NCBI GenBank assembly: GCA_903912525.1
Contig: CAIWHK010000009.1
Location: 186,001-250,000, forward strand
Length of the DNA: 64,000 nucleotides
Origin: an uncultured bacterium
GTDB lineage: Bacteria; Krumholzibacteriota; Krumholzibacteriia; LZORAL124-64-63
Direction: 5' to 3'
The notes beneath the pieces were generated by a model that was given only the letters and a program-made list of their open reading frames with translations, was not told the origin of the DNA and made no database searches. The translations under genes and the position numbers were made by a program. Positions 15,457 through 27,553 of the stretch are shown here, piece after piece (positions within the stretch are counted from its first letter, which is position 1; every line of letters starts with the position of its first letter).

Positions 15457-17883
15457 TCATTTCGCCAACGTCATCTTCCGGTTCCGCACCTCACCGTCGG
15501 CCGTCTCCAGCCGCAACAGGTAGACGCCCGCCGCTGCGGGGTCGCCGGCTGTGTCCCGACCATCCCATTCGACGTGGTGCCGACCGGCTTCGAGTGCGCC
15601 GGTGTGGAGGGTGCGCACGACGCGTCCACGCAGGTCGTACACGCCGACGTTCACCCCGCCCGGGCGCGGCAGGTCGAACCACACGGTCGTGCTCGGGTTG
15701 AACGGGTTGGGCACGTTCGGATCCAGGTTCAGGACGGTCACGCGCGGCGCGCCGTCCACGCCCGTCACCTGCGCGGGCGCGAGCGTCGCCACGGGCGACT
15801 CGTTGCCGTGCCGGTCCACGGCCGTGACCTTGTACCAATCGCCTGTCGCATAGGCCGGATCGGCGTGCTGCGGGGACGACACCTGCGCCACGAGAGTGCC
15901 CGCAGACGGGACGAACGAAGCGCCCACGCCACGGTAGACCGCATACCCGAGCAGGTCGTTCTCGGTGTTCGCCGCCCACGACAGCGCCACGCTGCCGCCG
16001 GTCATGCTGCCTGCCAGCTGCAGCGGTGCCGCCGGCGCCAGGTTGTCGAGCGAATGACCGGTGATGGCATTGGAGACGCCGAACAGCGACGGCGTCGGGC
16101 TGTGCGCCGTGACCACGAACGTCTCGTCGGCATTGGGCACCGCCGGGCCGGTGTCGTTGCGCGTCGCGACCACGAAGCGGTACTGCGAGTCGAGCACGGC
16201 GGCGTGGAACCCGATCGACTCCCACGTGCCGGCCGGGAAACGCAACCGCTGCGCCTGCTCGGCGCTCAGGCGCACCGTGCCGATGGTCGAGGCCTGCAGC
16301 GCCGCCAACGCGGCCGACTCGTCGGTGGCTTCGACGGCGGCAGCCTTCGCCGGCAGTCCGGGCACAAGGCGCCACACATTGTAGCCCGTCACCTCGGGCA
16401 TCTCCTCGCCGGCATCGGCATACGGCGCGCTGTACGACAGCGCCAGCGACCCGCCTTCATCGTTCGCCACGTCGGCAGCGGCGGTGATGGCACCGCTCAG
16501 CATGGGCAGGTCGCCGTCCGCCTCGATGCGCTGGGCGAGCGCCCTGGTTGAATAGGCCAGCACCTCGTCGAACGTCACGATGGCGCCGTCCGCGCCGTCG
16601 CTGACGATCTGCAGGTTGTTGACGTTGCTGCTCGGGACCATCACGACGGCCGTCGCGCTCCAGAGCCGCGATCCCGCGGCATCCAGTCGATTGGCCATGA
16701 GGCCCGTGCCCGCCGACCTCCAGGCCACGATGGTCTCGCCGTTCGCGGCTGCAAGCACGCGCGGGGCGGCATCCAGGCCGGGTGTGGTCACCTGCACCGG
16801 CTGCGCGAACACGGGCGCACCGGTGGCCGGGGCAAAGCGCTGGACCATCCCGGCATTGCTGTTGGCGGTGAGCCAGCTCAAGCACAGTCCGGTTGCATCC
16901 GCTGCCACATGCAGGGCGGCCGAATTTCCCGAGCCGGGTGTCGACAGCAGTTCGAGGCCACCGCTCCCCCAAAGCGCGTTGCCGCCGCCATCAAGGTGGG
17001 TCGCGGCCACGCCGAGGTACGACTGCCCGCACACATAGACGCCGCCCGCGCCATCGCTGAGCAGGGTGAGCGGCGCGAGGACGGAAGTGCCGAGAGCGTG
17101 AACGCCGCCGGCAGGCCACATCGCCACGCCCGCTGCCGAGATCCGCTGGACACGATAGTCCGTTTCGAAGGTGTCCTGGTCCTGCTCGGCCCACACGACG
17201 AAGGCCCCGCCGACGCCGTCGGGCACGACAAGCGGACGCTGGGACGTCATCACCGGGTTGATGGTGGTCACGAGAATGCCGTCGGTTCCCCAAGCCGGCA
17301 TACCGTCGGGCTGCAGGCGCTGCAGGCGCAACGCCCAGGGAGCGAACCAGGGATTGACGTCGCGGATCAGCGCGGAAACGATCGCATCGCTGCCCATACC
17401 GGCGCAGATCTCCGTGCCGCTCGCGACGCGGCCCCCCGCCTGGAATGCCGCGACGCCGGCGGGATCCCACAGATTCGCCTTTGCGGCATCGACGCGCAGG
17501 ACGCGGGGATCGGATGTGCCGGCAGAACTCAACTCGGCCTGAAACGCGAAGTAGTAACCACCGCCAGGCACGGGCACGAGCCCCGAAGGCACCGCCACGT
17601 AGCCGCCACCCAACTGCAGGAGCCACTGCCTTGCGGACAGGGAATCCCAATCGACGTCACCGTTGGCCTGGAGGCGCTGGAGATCGGCATACGCGAAAGC
17701 GACGCTCGTCACCACGACCACACCACCGTCGGGCGCCGCATAGGCACGGTTCACATACACACTGTTCTGGTCGATGAACGGCGCGCCGCCCTGGGCCCAG
17801 CGGGCCTCGGCCGGCGAGACCGCCGCCAGAAGGACAAGCCCGAGAAGGATCAGGTGATGCGAGGTGTGACGGTGCCGCCGCAT
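15457..17883 (-). CDS. Secreted repeat protein with FlgD-like C-terminal domain
   Basis: 808 residues from ATG 17883, chosen because a signal peptide starts there (RHRHTSHHLILLGLVLLAAVSPAEA). Repeats of the form DGxGGxxVxWxExDxxxxxYRVQRI and DGAGGVYVCGQS run through the first 450 residues, like the 9018-11447 protein but more diverged. A fibronectin-like part with AVYRGVGASFVP follows. The tail has VPNPFNPSTTVWFDLPRPG and GRDTAGDPAAAGVYLLRL, then ends in KMTLAK. The two proteins are probably paralogues exported by the same route. Function unknown. Confidence 0.84.
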   Translation of the reverse strand: MRRHRHTSHHLILLGLVLLAAVSPAEARWAQGGAPFIDQNSVYVNRAYAAPDGGVVVVTSVAFAYADLQRLQANGDVDWDSLSARQWLLQLGGGYVAVPSGLVPVPGGGYYFAFQAELSSAGTSDPRVLRVDAAKANLWDPAGVAAFQAGGRVASGTEICAGMGSDAIVSALIRDVNPWFAPWALRLQRLQPDGMPAWGTDGILVTTINPVMTSQRPLVVPDGVGGAFVVWAEQDQDTFETDYRVQRISAAGVAMWPAGGVHALGTSVLAPLTLLSDGAGGVYVCGQSYLGVAATHLDGGGNALWGSGGLELLSTPGSGNSAALHVAADATGLCLSWLTANSNAGMVQRFAPATGAPVFAQPVQVTTPGLDAAPRVLAAANGETIVAWRSAGTGLMANRLDAAGSRLWSATAVVMVPSSNVNNLQIVSDGADGAIVTFDEVLAYSTRALAQRIEADGDLPMLSGAITAAADVANDEGGSLALSYSAPYADAGEEMPEVTGYNVWRLVPGLPAKAAAVEATDESAALAALQASTIGTVRLSAEQAQRLRFPAGTWESIGFHAAVLDSQYRFVVATRNDTGPAVPNADETFVVTAHSPTPSLFGVSNAITGHSLDNLAPAAPLQLAGSMTGGSVALSWAANTENDLLGYAVYRGVGASFVPSAGTLVAQVSSPQHADPAYATGDWYKVTAVDRHGNESPVATLAPAQVTGVDGAPRVTVLNLDPNVPNPFNPSTTVWFDLPRPGGVNVGVYDLRGRVVRTLHTGALEAGRHHVEWDGRDTAGDPAAAGVYLLRLETADGEVRNRKMTLAK

Positions 17884-18096
17884 GGATGGGCCTCCGGGGT
17901 CGGGGATGCTTGGCCTCACCAATGATGAGGTTTCGACCGGCCCATGATGATAGCGCGGATTGGCGACGAAATGGGGCTTAATTGAGTGCCGGCGGCCGAA
18001 GTTGGCCTCTGCGTGAGACTTGCGGCAACGCCCGTGTGCTGATCATTTCCGATTTTGCCAGTCCCGCCGTGGTCACCAATGATGCGCGGCCTCGCA

Positions 18097-18114
18097 ACTT
18101 GCGCCGGCGCAAGT
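18097..18114. repeat. 18-bp intergenic palindrome, copy 4
   Basis: ACTTGCGCCGGCGCAAGT, perfect, 27 bases past the stop of abiEii and upstream of the 17883 gene. The rest of the 257-bp gap shows nothing I can name. Confidence 0.9.
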
Positions 18115-18140
18115 CTCATCAATGGCCGTTGACCAGGACC

Positions 18141-19007
18141 CTATCGGATCGCCTTGTCGAGTTGCGGCCGCAACTCCGTGATCACTGTCTCGAAAGAGGG
18201 CAATTCGGCGACCAGGGGGCCAAGCCATTGCTCCCAGGTCCTCTCCACATGGCCAAGCACGATGTCCGGGAAGAAGTCATCCGGCCGGGAGAACGCGACG
18301 GACCTCAGGGCGCACTTCGCGCTCAGCAAATCGGCAAACCCCTTCAGGTCCATCTGGTCGCCGTAGGCGTCGAACAGGCGCCAGAGATCGTAGTAGTCGC
18401 GGGCTCGCGACCGGCTCCAGCCCCGCGCTTCCAACTGGCGCTCATGCTGGAGGATCGCCCTGAGCTTCTCGGCCACGATCTCCTCCAATGCGTAGGCCTG
18501 GACCTCGGCCTGTATCGGCTCGCCGTATTCGTGCAGGATCCGTCGCCTGGTCACTGGTCGCATCACGGGCTCGTCCACCGTCACCTCGACTATCACGCGC
18601 GTGGTCGGCTCCTTCTGCCACGGCAGCCGCGCTCGGATCGTGAATGCTTCCTGGCCACCGGGATGCGGTTCGCGCTCCGAGTAACGGGCACACACGATAT
18701 CGACCGGCGCATATTCATCGAGAAGTCGGGCCGCAGCCGCGCAGGCCTCTTCGACGGCGGCGAACAACGCCCGACCAACTGGAACGGCCGGCAGTCCCGT
18801 GAAATCCAGGTCTTCTGAGAATCGGTATTCCCCGAAATAGCACTTTTTGAGCGCGGTGCCTCCCTTGAAGACCAAAGCGTCCCCGAGAGCAGGCACCTTG
18901 TCGATGCCGGCGAGGATCCACGACAGCAGGTAGTCGCGCTCGAGCACCTCCCACGGCAGGCCCGAATCTCTCCGCGCTTCCTGGAGTCGGGTACGCAGCG
19001 GCTTCAA
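18141..19007 (-). CDS. abiEii: AbiEii/AbiGii-type nucleotidyltransferase toxin
   Basis: 288 residues. The nucleotidyltransferase signature FKGGTALKKCYFG and RFSEDLDF (about residues 47-68) carries the GG and SxDxD residues of AbiEii toxins. A later segment, LEEIVAEKLRAILQHERQ and SRARDYYDLWRLF, is also typical. Family members act as bacteriostatic toxins, and a related toxin modifies tRNA acceptor ends. The start overlaps abiEi by four bases. With AbiEi it forms a type IV toxin-antitoxin pair that can act against phage. Both genes look intact. Confidence 0.9.
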   Translation of the reverse strand: MKPLRTRLQEARRDSGLPWEVLERDYLLSWILAGIDKVPALGDALVFKGGTALKKCYFGEYRFSEDLDFTGLPAVPVGRALFAAVEEACAAAARLLDEYAPVDIVCARYSEREPHPGGQEAFTIRARLPWQKEPTTRVIVEVTVDEPVMRPVTRRRILHEYGEPIQAEVQAYALEEIVAEKLRAILQHERQLEARGWSRSRARDYYDLWRLFDAYGDQMDLKGFADLLSAKCALRSVAFSRPDDFFPDIVLGHVERTWEQWLGPLVAELPSFETVITELRPQLDKAIR

Positions 19008-19843
19008 GCCCCCGTCCTCCCAGGCAGGTTCACCTGGATCATCCAGCGCCGATCACAGGGACCCTTCCGCTCACCCGTTGGATCCAGCACCCGGTACCCT
19101 TTGATGGGAACCGTGAGGAGCTTTTCGAGGTGCGGAGATGTCACCCCCAGTTGCTCGAGCACCCAGCCGAGTCGCTTGGCGGTGGCGCCATCGAAACGGA
19201 TCGCATAGTCGATGATCCTCTCCAGGTCCAGGTCGGCGCGCCGGACCTCGAACGCGTGCAGGACCTCGGCGAAGTCTCCGCAGGACTGTGGCTTCGACAA
19301 TCCGTCGATCAACGTGCGTTCCGGATCCGTCATCGTTACTCGAGCTTCTCCGATCCAGACCTGTTGCGTGCCGAAGAATCGCCTGGGATCGACCCTCACG
19401 AAGGTGAAGACGGACCCGCCCGCGGCATAACCATCTTCATGATCAGTGGACCGGGCCCCTCGCACCCGGGGCATGGAGGCGTCAGCCGTCGTCAGGACAT
19501 GCACGTTTCGGGGCACCTGCTGCGTCAGCCCGTGGAAGTGCATCGCCGACCAATGCGACACGGCAGCCGGCTGGACGAGCGCCATGGCGATCTCGAACTC
19601 GTGGACCGGCGCCACTCCCGGGACGGCTGCGGCCAGGGCATACAGCCCCCGGCGAAGCGGGACGATCCAGCCATTGCGATGCAGGTGATGCAGCGCCTCC
19701 AGCAGGTAGTCGCCCTTCAGGCCGACCTGCGGGGCGGACTCCCGGGCCTGCGCCGTTGTAAAGATGCGAACGCCCTGAGCGGCCAGGTGCCGGACGAGTT
19801 CAATCCCGACGGTGGACTGCTTTAGCTTAATTGTGTCACTCAT
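19004..19843 (-). CDS. abiEi: AbiEi antitoxin and probable autorepressor
   Basis: 279 residues. The N-terminal part has a winged-helix look (IFTTAQARESAPQVGLKGDYLLEALHHLHRNGW then LRRGLYALA), followed by the AbiEi C-terminal domain with HWSAMHFHGLTQQ and MTDPERTLIDGLSKP. Known AbiEi proteins neutralise AbiEii without binding it and repress their own operon through upstream repeats. The promoter here is flanked by a matching repeat pair (19852-19928). It is first in the bicistronic operon, the usual order. Confidence 0.9.
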   Translation of the reverse strand: MSDTIKLKQSTVGIELVRHLAAQGVRIFTTAQARESAPQVGLKGDYLLEALHHLHRNGWIVPLRRGLYALAAAVPGVAPVHEFEIAMALVQPAAVSHWSAMHFHGLTQQVPRNVHVLTTADASMPRVRGARSTDHEDGYAAGGSVFTFVRVDPRRFFGTQQVWIGEARVTMTDPERTLIDGLSKPQSCGDFAEVLHAFEVRRADLDLERIIDYAIRFDGATAKRLGWVLEQLGVTSPHLEKLLTVPIKGYRVLDPTGERKGPCDRRWMIQVNLPGRTGA

Positions 19844-19851
19844 GGGATTAC

Positions 19852-19928
19852 GTCCAATTGTTGCCGTTTTTCATCTATTCACAATCGATATTCTACGCCG
19901 TTTATTGGAATTTGTCCAATCATTGCCG
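19852..19928 (-). promoter_or_regulatory. abiE promoter with flanking repeats (likely AbiEi operators)
   Basis: On the minus strand TGGACA (19918-19913), 17 bases, TAGAAT (19895-19890). A direct repeat, GTCCAATTGTTGCCG at 19852-19866 and GTCCAATCATTGCCG at 19914-19928, lies on either side; the second copy covers the -35 box. ATTGG and CCAAT (19904-19920) form a further inverted repeat in the spacer and -35 box. Confidence 0.6.
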
Positions 19929-20008
19929 ATATTTTACAACCCAAGACACCCGGCGCTTAGGCGGACGGGAAGAGCCGCCATCCATCCTGTCTCACCCCCG
20001 CCTGGCTC

Positions 20009-20047
20009 TTGAAATCCACCGCGATATCGACTATGATCGGTTACCGA
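20009..20047 (+). promoter_or_regulatory. Promoter of the GH81 gene with a small dyad
   Basis: TTGAAA (20009-20014), 17 bases, TATGAT (20032-20037): a good sigma-70 type match. An 11-bp dyad TCGGTTACCGA (20037-20047) starts at the last base of the -10 box, where a repressor would block initiation. Confidence 0.55.
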
Positions 20048-20121
20048 ACAAAGTACAGGCCGGGAAGACCGCACACGCGATCTCCGCTGGCGGCACCCCA
20101 CTGAGCACGCGAAGGCCGGCC

Positions 20122-23100
20122 ATGACATCCAAGGCTTCTCTCTCCAAGTCGTCGTTCTGCACCCTGCTCCTCCTTGTGGCCACGCTCGCCGCCGGTTCCG
20201 CGCTCAGCGCCACCGTGCCCGTGGGCCTCGGCAGCTACAGCACCACCCTGCCCTCCGGCGCCGTGGGCCCGCAGAACTCATCGGGCGCGAACATCTCGCC
20301 CAAGGTCGCGCCCGCCTTCGCGCAGCCCGTGCAGTCGAACGACTTCTGGAGCAGCCTGATCTACCCGTTCTACAGCAACCCGCACACCAACGTGCTCTAT
20401 GCCCATCCGCTGATGGTCAAGTCCGTCGCCACGGGGATGCAGGTCGGCCACACGACGACGCGTGTGTTTGCCGCCAACGACTACCTGTTCCCGTACTCGC
20501 TCCAGCTGACGGTGGGTGTCGCGGGCCTCTCCGCCTCGCAGACGCAGACGCTGGCCTATGGCGACTGGACCGCCACCGCGCGCTGGGCCGATGAGGCCCA
20601 GACGATGGAGGCCACGTTCGGCCACGGCCTGCCCTACGTCTTCTTCAAGGTGACCGGCGGCAACGCCGTCGTCACGCCCGAGGGCGGGTTCACGACCTGG
20701 TACAACCAGAACGGGACGCTCGGGCTCACGATCCAGGGCCGCAACTACGGCGTCTTCGCGCCGAGCGGATCGACGTGGACGGGCACGGGCCCGCTGACGT
20801 CGACGCTGAATGGACAGAACTACCTGTCGATCGCGCTGCTGCCCGACAACCAGCCGGCGACCATCGCGCTCTTCCGGAAGCATGCCTACGCCTTCGTGAC
20901 GAACAGCACCGTCGACTGGCAGTACGACGAGGCGGCCGCGATGGTGCACACCACCTACTCGTACGTGACTGAGTTGAAGGAGAGCAACGGCACCAGCGTC
21001 AACCAGACGATGACCGCGCTCTATCGCCACCAGTGGCTGAACACCTCGGCCCCGATGACCGCCTACTCGTACCCGTCCGTCAACGGACAGATGAAGCTGT
21101 ACGAGGGCAGCACGTTCACGACCGACCTGCCGTTCTCGGGCGTGCTGCCGGCGCTGCCGGACCGCGGCGACTACAACCGCGCCGAGCTGCTCGCGCAGGT
21201 GCAGGCGGCGGCGACCGAGACCCTGGCCGTGGGCCCGACGTACGAAAACGGCAAGGCCATGGGCCGCTTCGCCCACCTGGTCCCCATCGCGGACCAGCTC
21301 GGCGCGACGGCCGAGCGCGACCACTTCCTCGCCGAGATCAAGACCCGGCTCGAGGACTGGTTCACCGTCGGCGGCGCGCAGGAATACTCCTACAACGCCA
21401 ACTGGGATGTCCTGACCGGCTACCCGTCCGGCTACGGCGCGGACAACCAGATCAACGACCATCATTTCCACGCGGCCTACGCCGTCATGGCCGCCGCCAC
21501 CGTGGCGCAGTATGACAGCACCTGGGCCGCGCAGGACCACTGGGGCGGCATGGTCAACATGCTGATCAAGGACGGCAACAACTGGGATCGCACCGACACC
21601 CGGTTCCCCTTCCTGCGGTCACACGACGCCTACGCCGGACACTCCTGGGCCGCGGGCCACGGCGACTTCGGCGACGGCAACAACCAGGAGTCGAGCTCCG
21701 AGTCGATGAACTTCGCCACCGCCACCATCCTCTGGGGCGAGGCGACCGGGCAGCCCGACATCCGTAACCTGGGCGTCTACCTGCACGCCACCGAGACGAC
21801 CGCCGTCGAGCAGTACTGGTTCGACGTGGACAACGCGGTCTTCCCGGCCGACTACCCGCATATCGCCATCGGCATGGTCTGGGGCGGCAAGGGCGTTCAT
21901 TCGACCTGGTTCGGGGCCAACCCCGAGTTCATCCACGGCATCAACATCCTGCCGGTGAACGGTGGCTCATTGTATCTCGGCCATCATCCCGACCACGTCC
22001 TGGCCAACTACGCCGAGATCGTGGCCGAGCGCAGCGGCCAGCCGATCATCTGGCAGGACCTGCTGTGGGAGTACCTGGCCCTCGCGGATGCGGACCTCGC
22101 GCTGTCCCACTACTTCGCCGACAGCGCCTACGAACCGTTCGACGGGGAATCGCGCGCCCACACGATGCACTGGCTGTTCAACCTCAAGAAGATGGGCCGC
22201 GTGGACACGACGGTCTTCGCCGACACCCCGACCTACGCCGTCTTCCGCGATGCGGGCGGCTACCCGACCTACGTCGCCTACAACGCCGGCTCGGCCAGCC
22301 GGCTGGTCACGTTCACGGACGGCTTCTCGTTCACGGTCGGCCCGCGCCAGACCGCTTCGTTCAGCACCTCGCCCGCGAACCCGGACGCGCCGGTCGTGCT
22401 GCTGCTGGCGAACAAGACCACCGGCAAGGCCCCGCTGACCATCCAGTTCCAGGGCAGCCAGAGCTTCGACCCGAACGGCAGCCCCCTCACGTTCGACTGG
22501 TCGTTCGGCGGCGTGGGCTCGAGCACCATGGCCGACACGACCGTCACCTTCACCGGCGTCGGCGACCACTGGGTCCACCTCACCGTCACCAATGCGCTCG
22601 CCCTCTCCGCGCAGGACAGCATGAAGGTCACCGTGCTGCCCAACGGCACGCCCTACTCGGGCTCGCCGGTGGCGGTGCCCGGGCGGATCGAGGCGGAACG
22701 CTACGACCTCGGCGGCGAAGGCATCGCCTACCATGACGTCAACGCCAACAACATCGGCCTGGTCTTCCGGCCGGGCGAGGGCGTCGACCTCGAAAACGCC
22801 GCCGGCGGCGGCTACGACATGTACTGGATCGTCGCGGGCGAATGGGTCGAGTACACGTTCTCGGTGGCGCAGGCGGGCACCTTCGATTTCGTCCCCTACG
22901 TGGCGACCGTCCCGGGCTTCGGCAATTTCACCCTGTCGATCGACAACGTGAACGTGAGCGGGAAGCGGCCCGTGACGTCCACCGGCGGCTGGCAGTTCTG
23001 GACGCCGCTGCGGGTCACGGGCGTGCCGCTCGCAGCCGGGACGCACATCATGCGGTTCGACTTCGACTCCGACTCCGACAAGACGGGCTGGCTGTTCAGC

Positions 23101-23439
23101 ATCAACTACATCAACGTCGAGCGCGTGGTCACGTCCGGCGTCGGCGACGGCCAGGTGGCCGGCGCCTTCGGCCCGGCCCGCAACTACCCCAACCCGTTCA
23201 ACCCGCAGACCGTGATCGAGTACGTGGTCCCCGCCGACGGCCCGGTCAGGTTGGCCGTCTTCGACGCGCGCGGGACGCAGGTCCGCGTCCTGGCCGACGG
23301 GCAGATGCCGGCCGGCACGCACGCGGTCACGTGGGACGGGCGGGATGACGAGGGGCGGTTGCTTGCGAGCGGTGTCTACTTCATGCGGTTCGAAGTCGCG
23401 GGGGCCGCCCATATCGGGAAGATGGTGTTCCTGAAGTAG
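20122..23439 (+). CDS. GH81 endo-beta-1,3-glucanase with PKD, CBM6-like and FlgD-like domains
   Basis: 1105 residues from ATG 20122, chosen because the signal peptide (SFCTLLLLVATLAAGSALSA) starts there. Residues about 40-720 are a GH81 catalytic domain that should cut laminarin-type beta-1,3-glucan outside the cell. Its signature NDHHFHAAYAV includes Asp446 and NQESSSES includes Glu523 and Glu527, the expected acid/base region. Then come a PKD domain (FDPNGSPLTFDWSFG), a CBM6-like module (GRIEAERYDLGGEG and GEWVEYTF) and a FlgD-like tail (NYPNPFNPQTVIEYVVP, ending KMVFLK). It points to feeding on algal or fungal glucan. Confidence 0.92.
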   Translation: MTSKASLSKSSFCTLLLLVATLAAGSALSATVPVGLGSYSTTLPSGAVGPQNSSGANISPKVAPAFAQPVQSNDFWSSLIYPFYSNPHTNVLYAHPLMVKSVATGMQVGHTTTRVFAANDYLFPYSLQLTVGVAGLSASQTQTLAYGDWTATARWADEAQTMEATFGHGLPYVFFKVTGGNAVVTPEGGFTTWYNQNGTLGLTIQGRNYGVFAPSGSTWTGTGPLTSTLNGQNYLSIALLPDNQPATIALFRKHAYAFVTNSTVDWQYDEAAAMVHTTYSYVTELKESNGTSVNQTMTALYRHQWLNTSAPMTAYSYPSVNGQMKLYEGSTFTTDLPFSGVLPALPDRGDYNRAELLAQVQAAATETLAVGPTYENGKAMGRFAHLVPIADQLGATAERDHFLAEIKTRLEDWFTVGGAQEYSYNANWDVLTGYPSGYGADNQINDHHFHAAYAVMAAATVAQYDSTWAAQDHWGGMVNMLIKDGNNWDRTDTRFPFLRSHDAYAGHSWAAGHGDFGDGNNQESSSESMNFATATILWGEATGQPDIRNLGVYLHATETTAVEQYWFDVDNAVFPADYPHIAIGMVWGGKGVHSTWFGANPEFIHGINILPVNGGSLYLGHHPDHVLANYAEIVAERSGQPIIWQDLLWEYLALADADLALSHYFADSAYEPFDGESRAHTMHWLFNLKKMGRVDTTVFADTPTYAVFRDAGGYPTYVAYNAGSASRLVTFTDGFSFTVGPRQTASFSTSPANPDAPVVLLLANKTTGKAPLTIQFQGSQSFDPNGSPLTFDWSFGGVGSSTMADTTVTFTGVGDHWVHLTVTNALALSAQDSMKVTVLPNGTPYSGSPVAVPGRIEAERYDLGGEGIAYHDVNANNIGLVFRPGEGVDLENAAGGGYDMYWIVAGEWVEYTFSVAQAGTFDFVPYVATVPGFGNFTLSIDNVNVSGKRPVTSTGGWQFWTPLRVTGVPLAAGTHIMRFDFDSDSDKTGWLFSINYINVERVVTSGVGDGQVAGAFGPARNYPNPFNPQTVIEYVVPADGPVRLAVFDARGTQVRVLADGQMPAGTHAVTWDGRDDEGRLLASGVYFMRFEVAGAAHIGKMVFLK

Positions 23440-23445
23440 TGTGCC

Positions 23446-23477
23446 TGGGCGGCTAGTGGAAACTGCCGCCCATTCTC
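23446..23477 (+). terminator. Probable terminator of the GH81 gene
   Basis: TGGGCGGC (23446-23453) pairs with GCCGCCCA (23465-23472), with an inner AGT/ACT pairing around GGAA. A short pyrimidine tail follows. It is 7 bases past the stop. Confidence 0.55.
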
Positions 23478-23648
23478 CCCCGGTGCCCGGCGATCGCGCC
23501 GGCTGCGCCACAGGCGTCTGCGTGGGCTTACCGCTGTGATCGAGACTTCGCTCGATTGACCCCTGATCGCGCGCCGTGATATCGTGCGCCCATGGTCGCA
23601 TCCTCTGGGCCATGAATGCCCGCGGATCCCGCGATGCAGGGGACAGCC

Positions 23649-24371
23649 ATGCAGCAATGGTACTATATCGCCGATCACAACAAGACCGGACCAGTGAGCG
23701 AGGCGATCCTGCGCGGGAAACTGGATGCCGGCGAACTGGACCAGCGCACCTGGGTCTGGACCGATGGACTACCCGGCTGGACGTTGGTCTCCCATGTGGA
23801 CGGGCTCAGCGACGGCACGCCGATCGCCTGGCCCGCCGTGGACCCTGCCGATCGCCTGCCGGAACCCACGCTGGAGATGCGCGAGCCGTGGTTCCTTCAC
23901 ATCGGAATCGCGAACCTCTTCCTCATGGAATTGCTGAGCGGCGGCGGCTTCCAGCTGTACTGGTGCTACCGCAACTGGCGCTATCTTCGTGACCGCGACC
24001 GCGAGCCGATGACGCCCTTCTGGCGTGCCTGCCTGAACGTCTTCTGGATGCACGCGCTGTTCCGGCGCATTCGCCGCGACCAACAACTGGGAAGAACTTG
24101 GCCGCCCGCGTTCCCGGCGACGCTGCTGGCGACGATCTGGGTGGCGCTGAACATCGGCGGAGCGGTGGGCAGCTTGTGGTATAGGGAGCATGGGCCGATC
24201 ATCGCGAACCTCACCGTGCATGGCGCGTGCCTCTGCCTGGTGCCGGTTCAAGCGGCGATCAACCGGGCGAATCGCCGGCGGTCACCGCAGCCGCGGATGT
24301 CCCGGTTGAACCTCAGGTCGGTGGTTTGCCTGGGCTTGGTGCTCATGTTGGCGACGACCGCGCTGCCGTAG
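23649..24371 (+). CDS. Membrane protein with N-terminal GYF_2 (DUF4339) domain
   Basis: 240 residues from ATG 23649, preceded by GGGGA. Residues 1-55 are a GYF_2 domain (QQWYYIADHNKTGPVSEAIL then TWVWTDGLPGWTLVS), a small peptide-binding fold at the N-terminus of many bacterial membrane proteins. The rest has hydrophobic stretches near residues 85-105, 160-180, 186-206 and 222-240. The segment YWCYRNWRYLRDRD resembles DUF4234-type membrane proteins. The gene converges on the histidine kinase. Function unknown. Confidence 0.75.
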   Translation: MQQWYYIADHNKTGPVSEAILRGKLDAGELDQRTWVWTDGLPGWTLVSHVDGLSDGTPIAWPAVDPADRLPEPTLEMREPWFLHIGIANLFLMELLSGGGFQLYWCYRNWRYLRDRDREPMTPFWRACLNVFWMHALFRRIRRDQQLGRTWPPAFPATLLATIWVALNIGGAVGSLWYREHGPIIANLTVHGACLCLVPVQAAINRANRRRSPQPRMSRLNLRSVVCLGLVLMLATTALP

Positions 24372-24391
24372 CACGGCCGCGCGCAGGGCCG

Positions 24392-27549
<3,158 letters not shown>

Positions 27550-27553
<4 letters not shown>

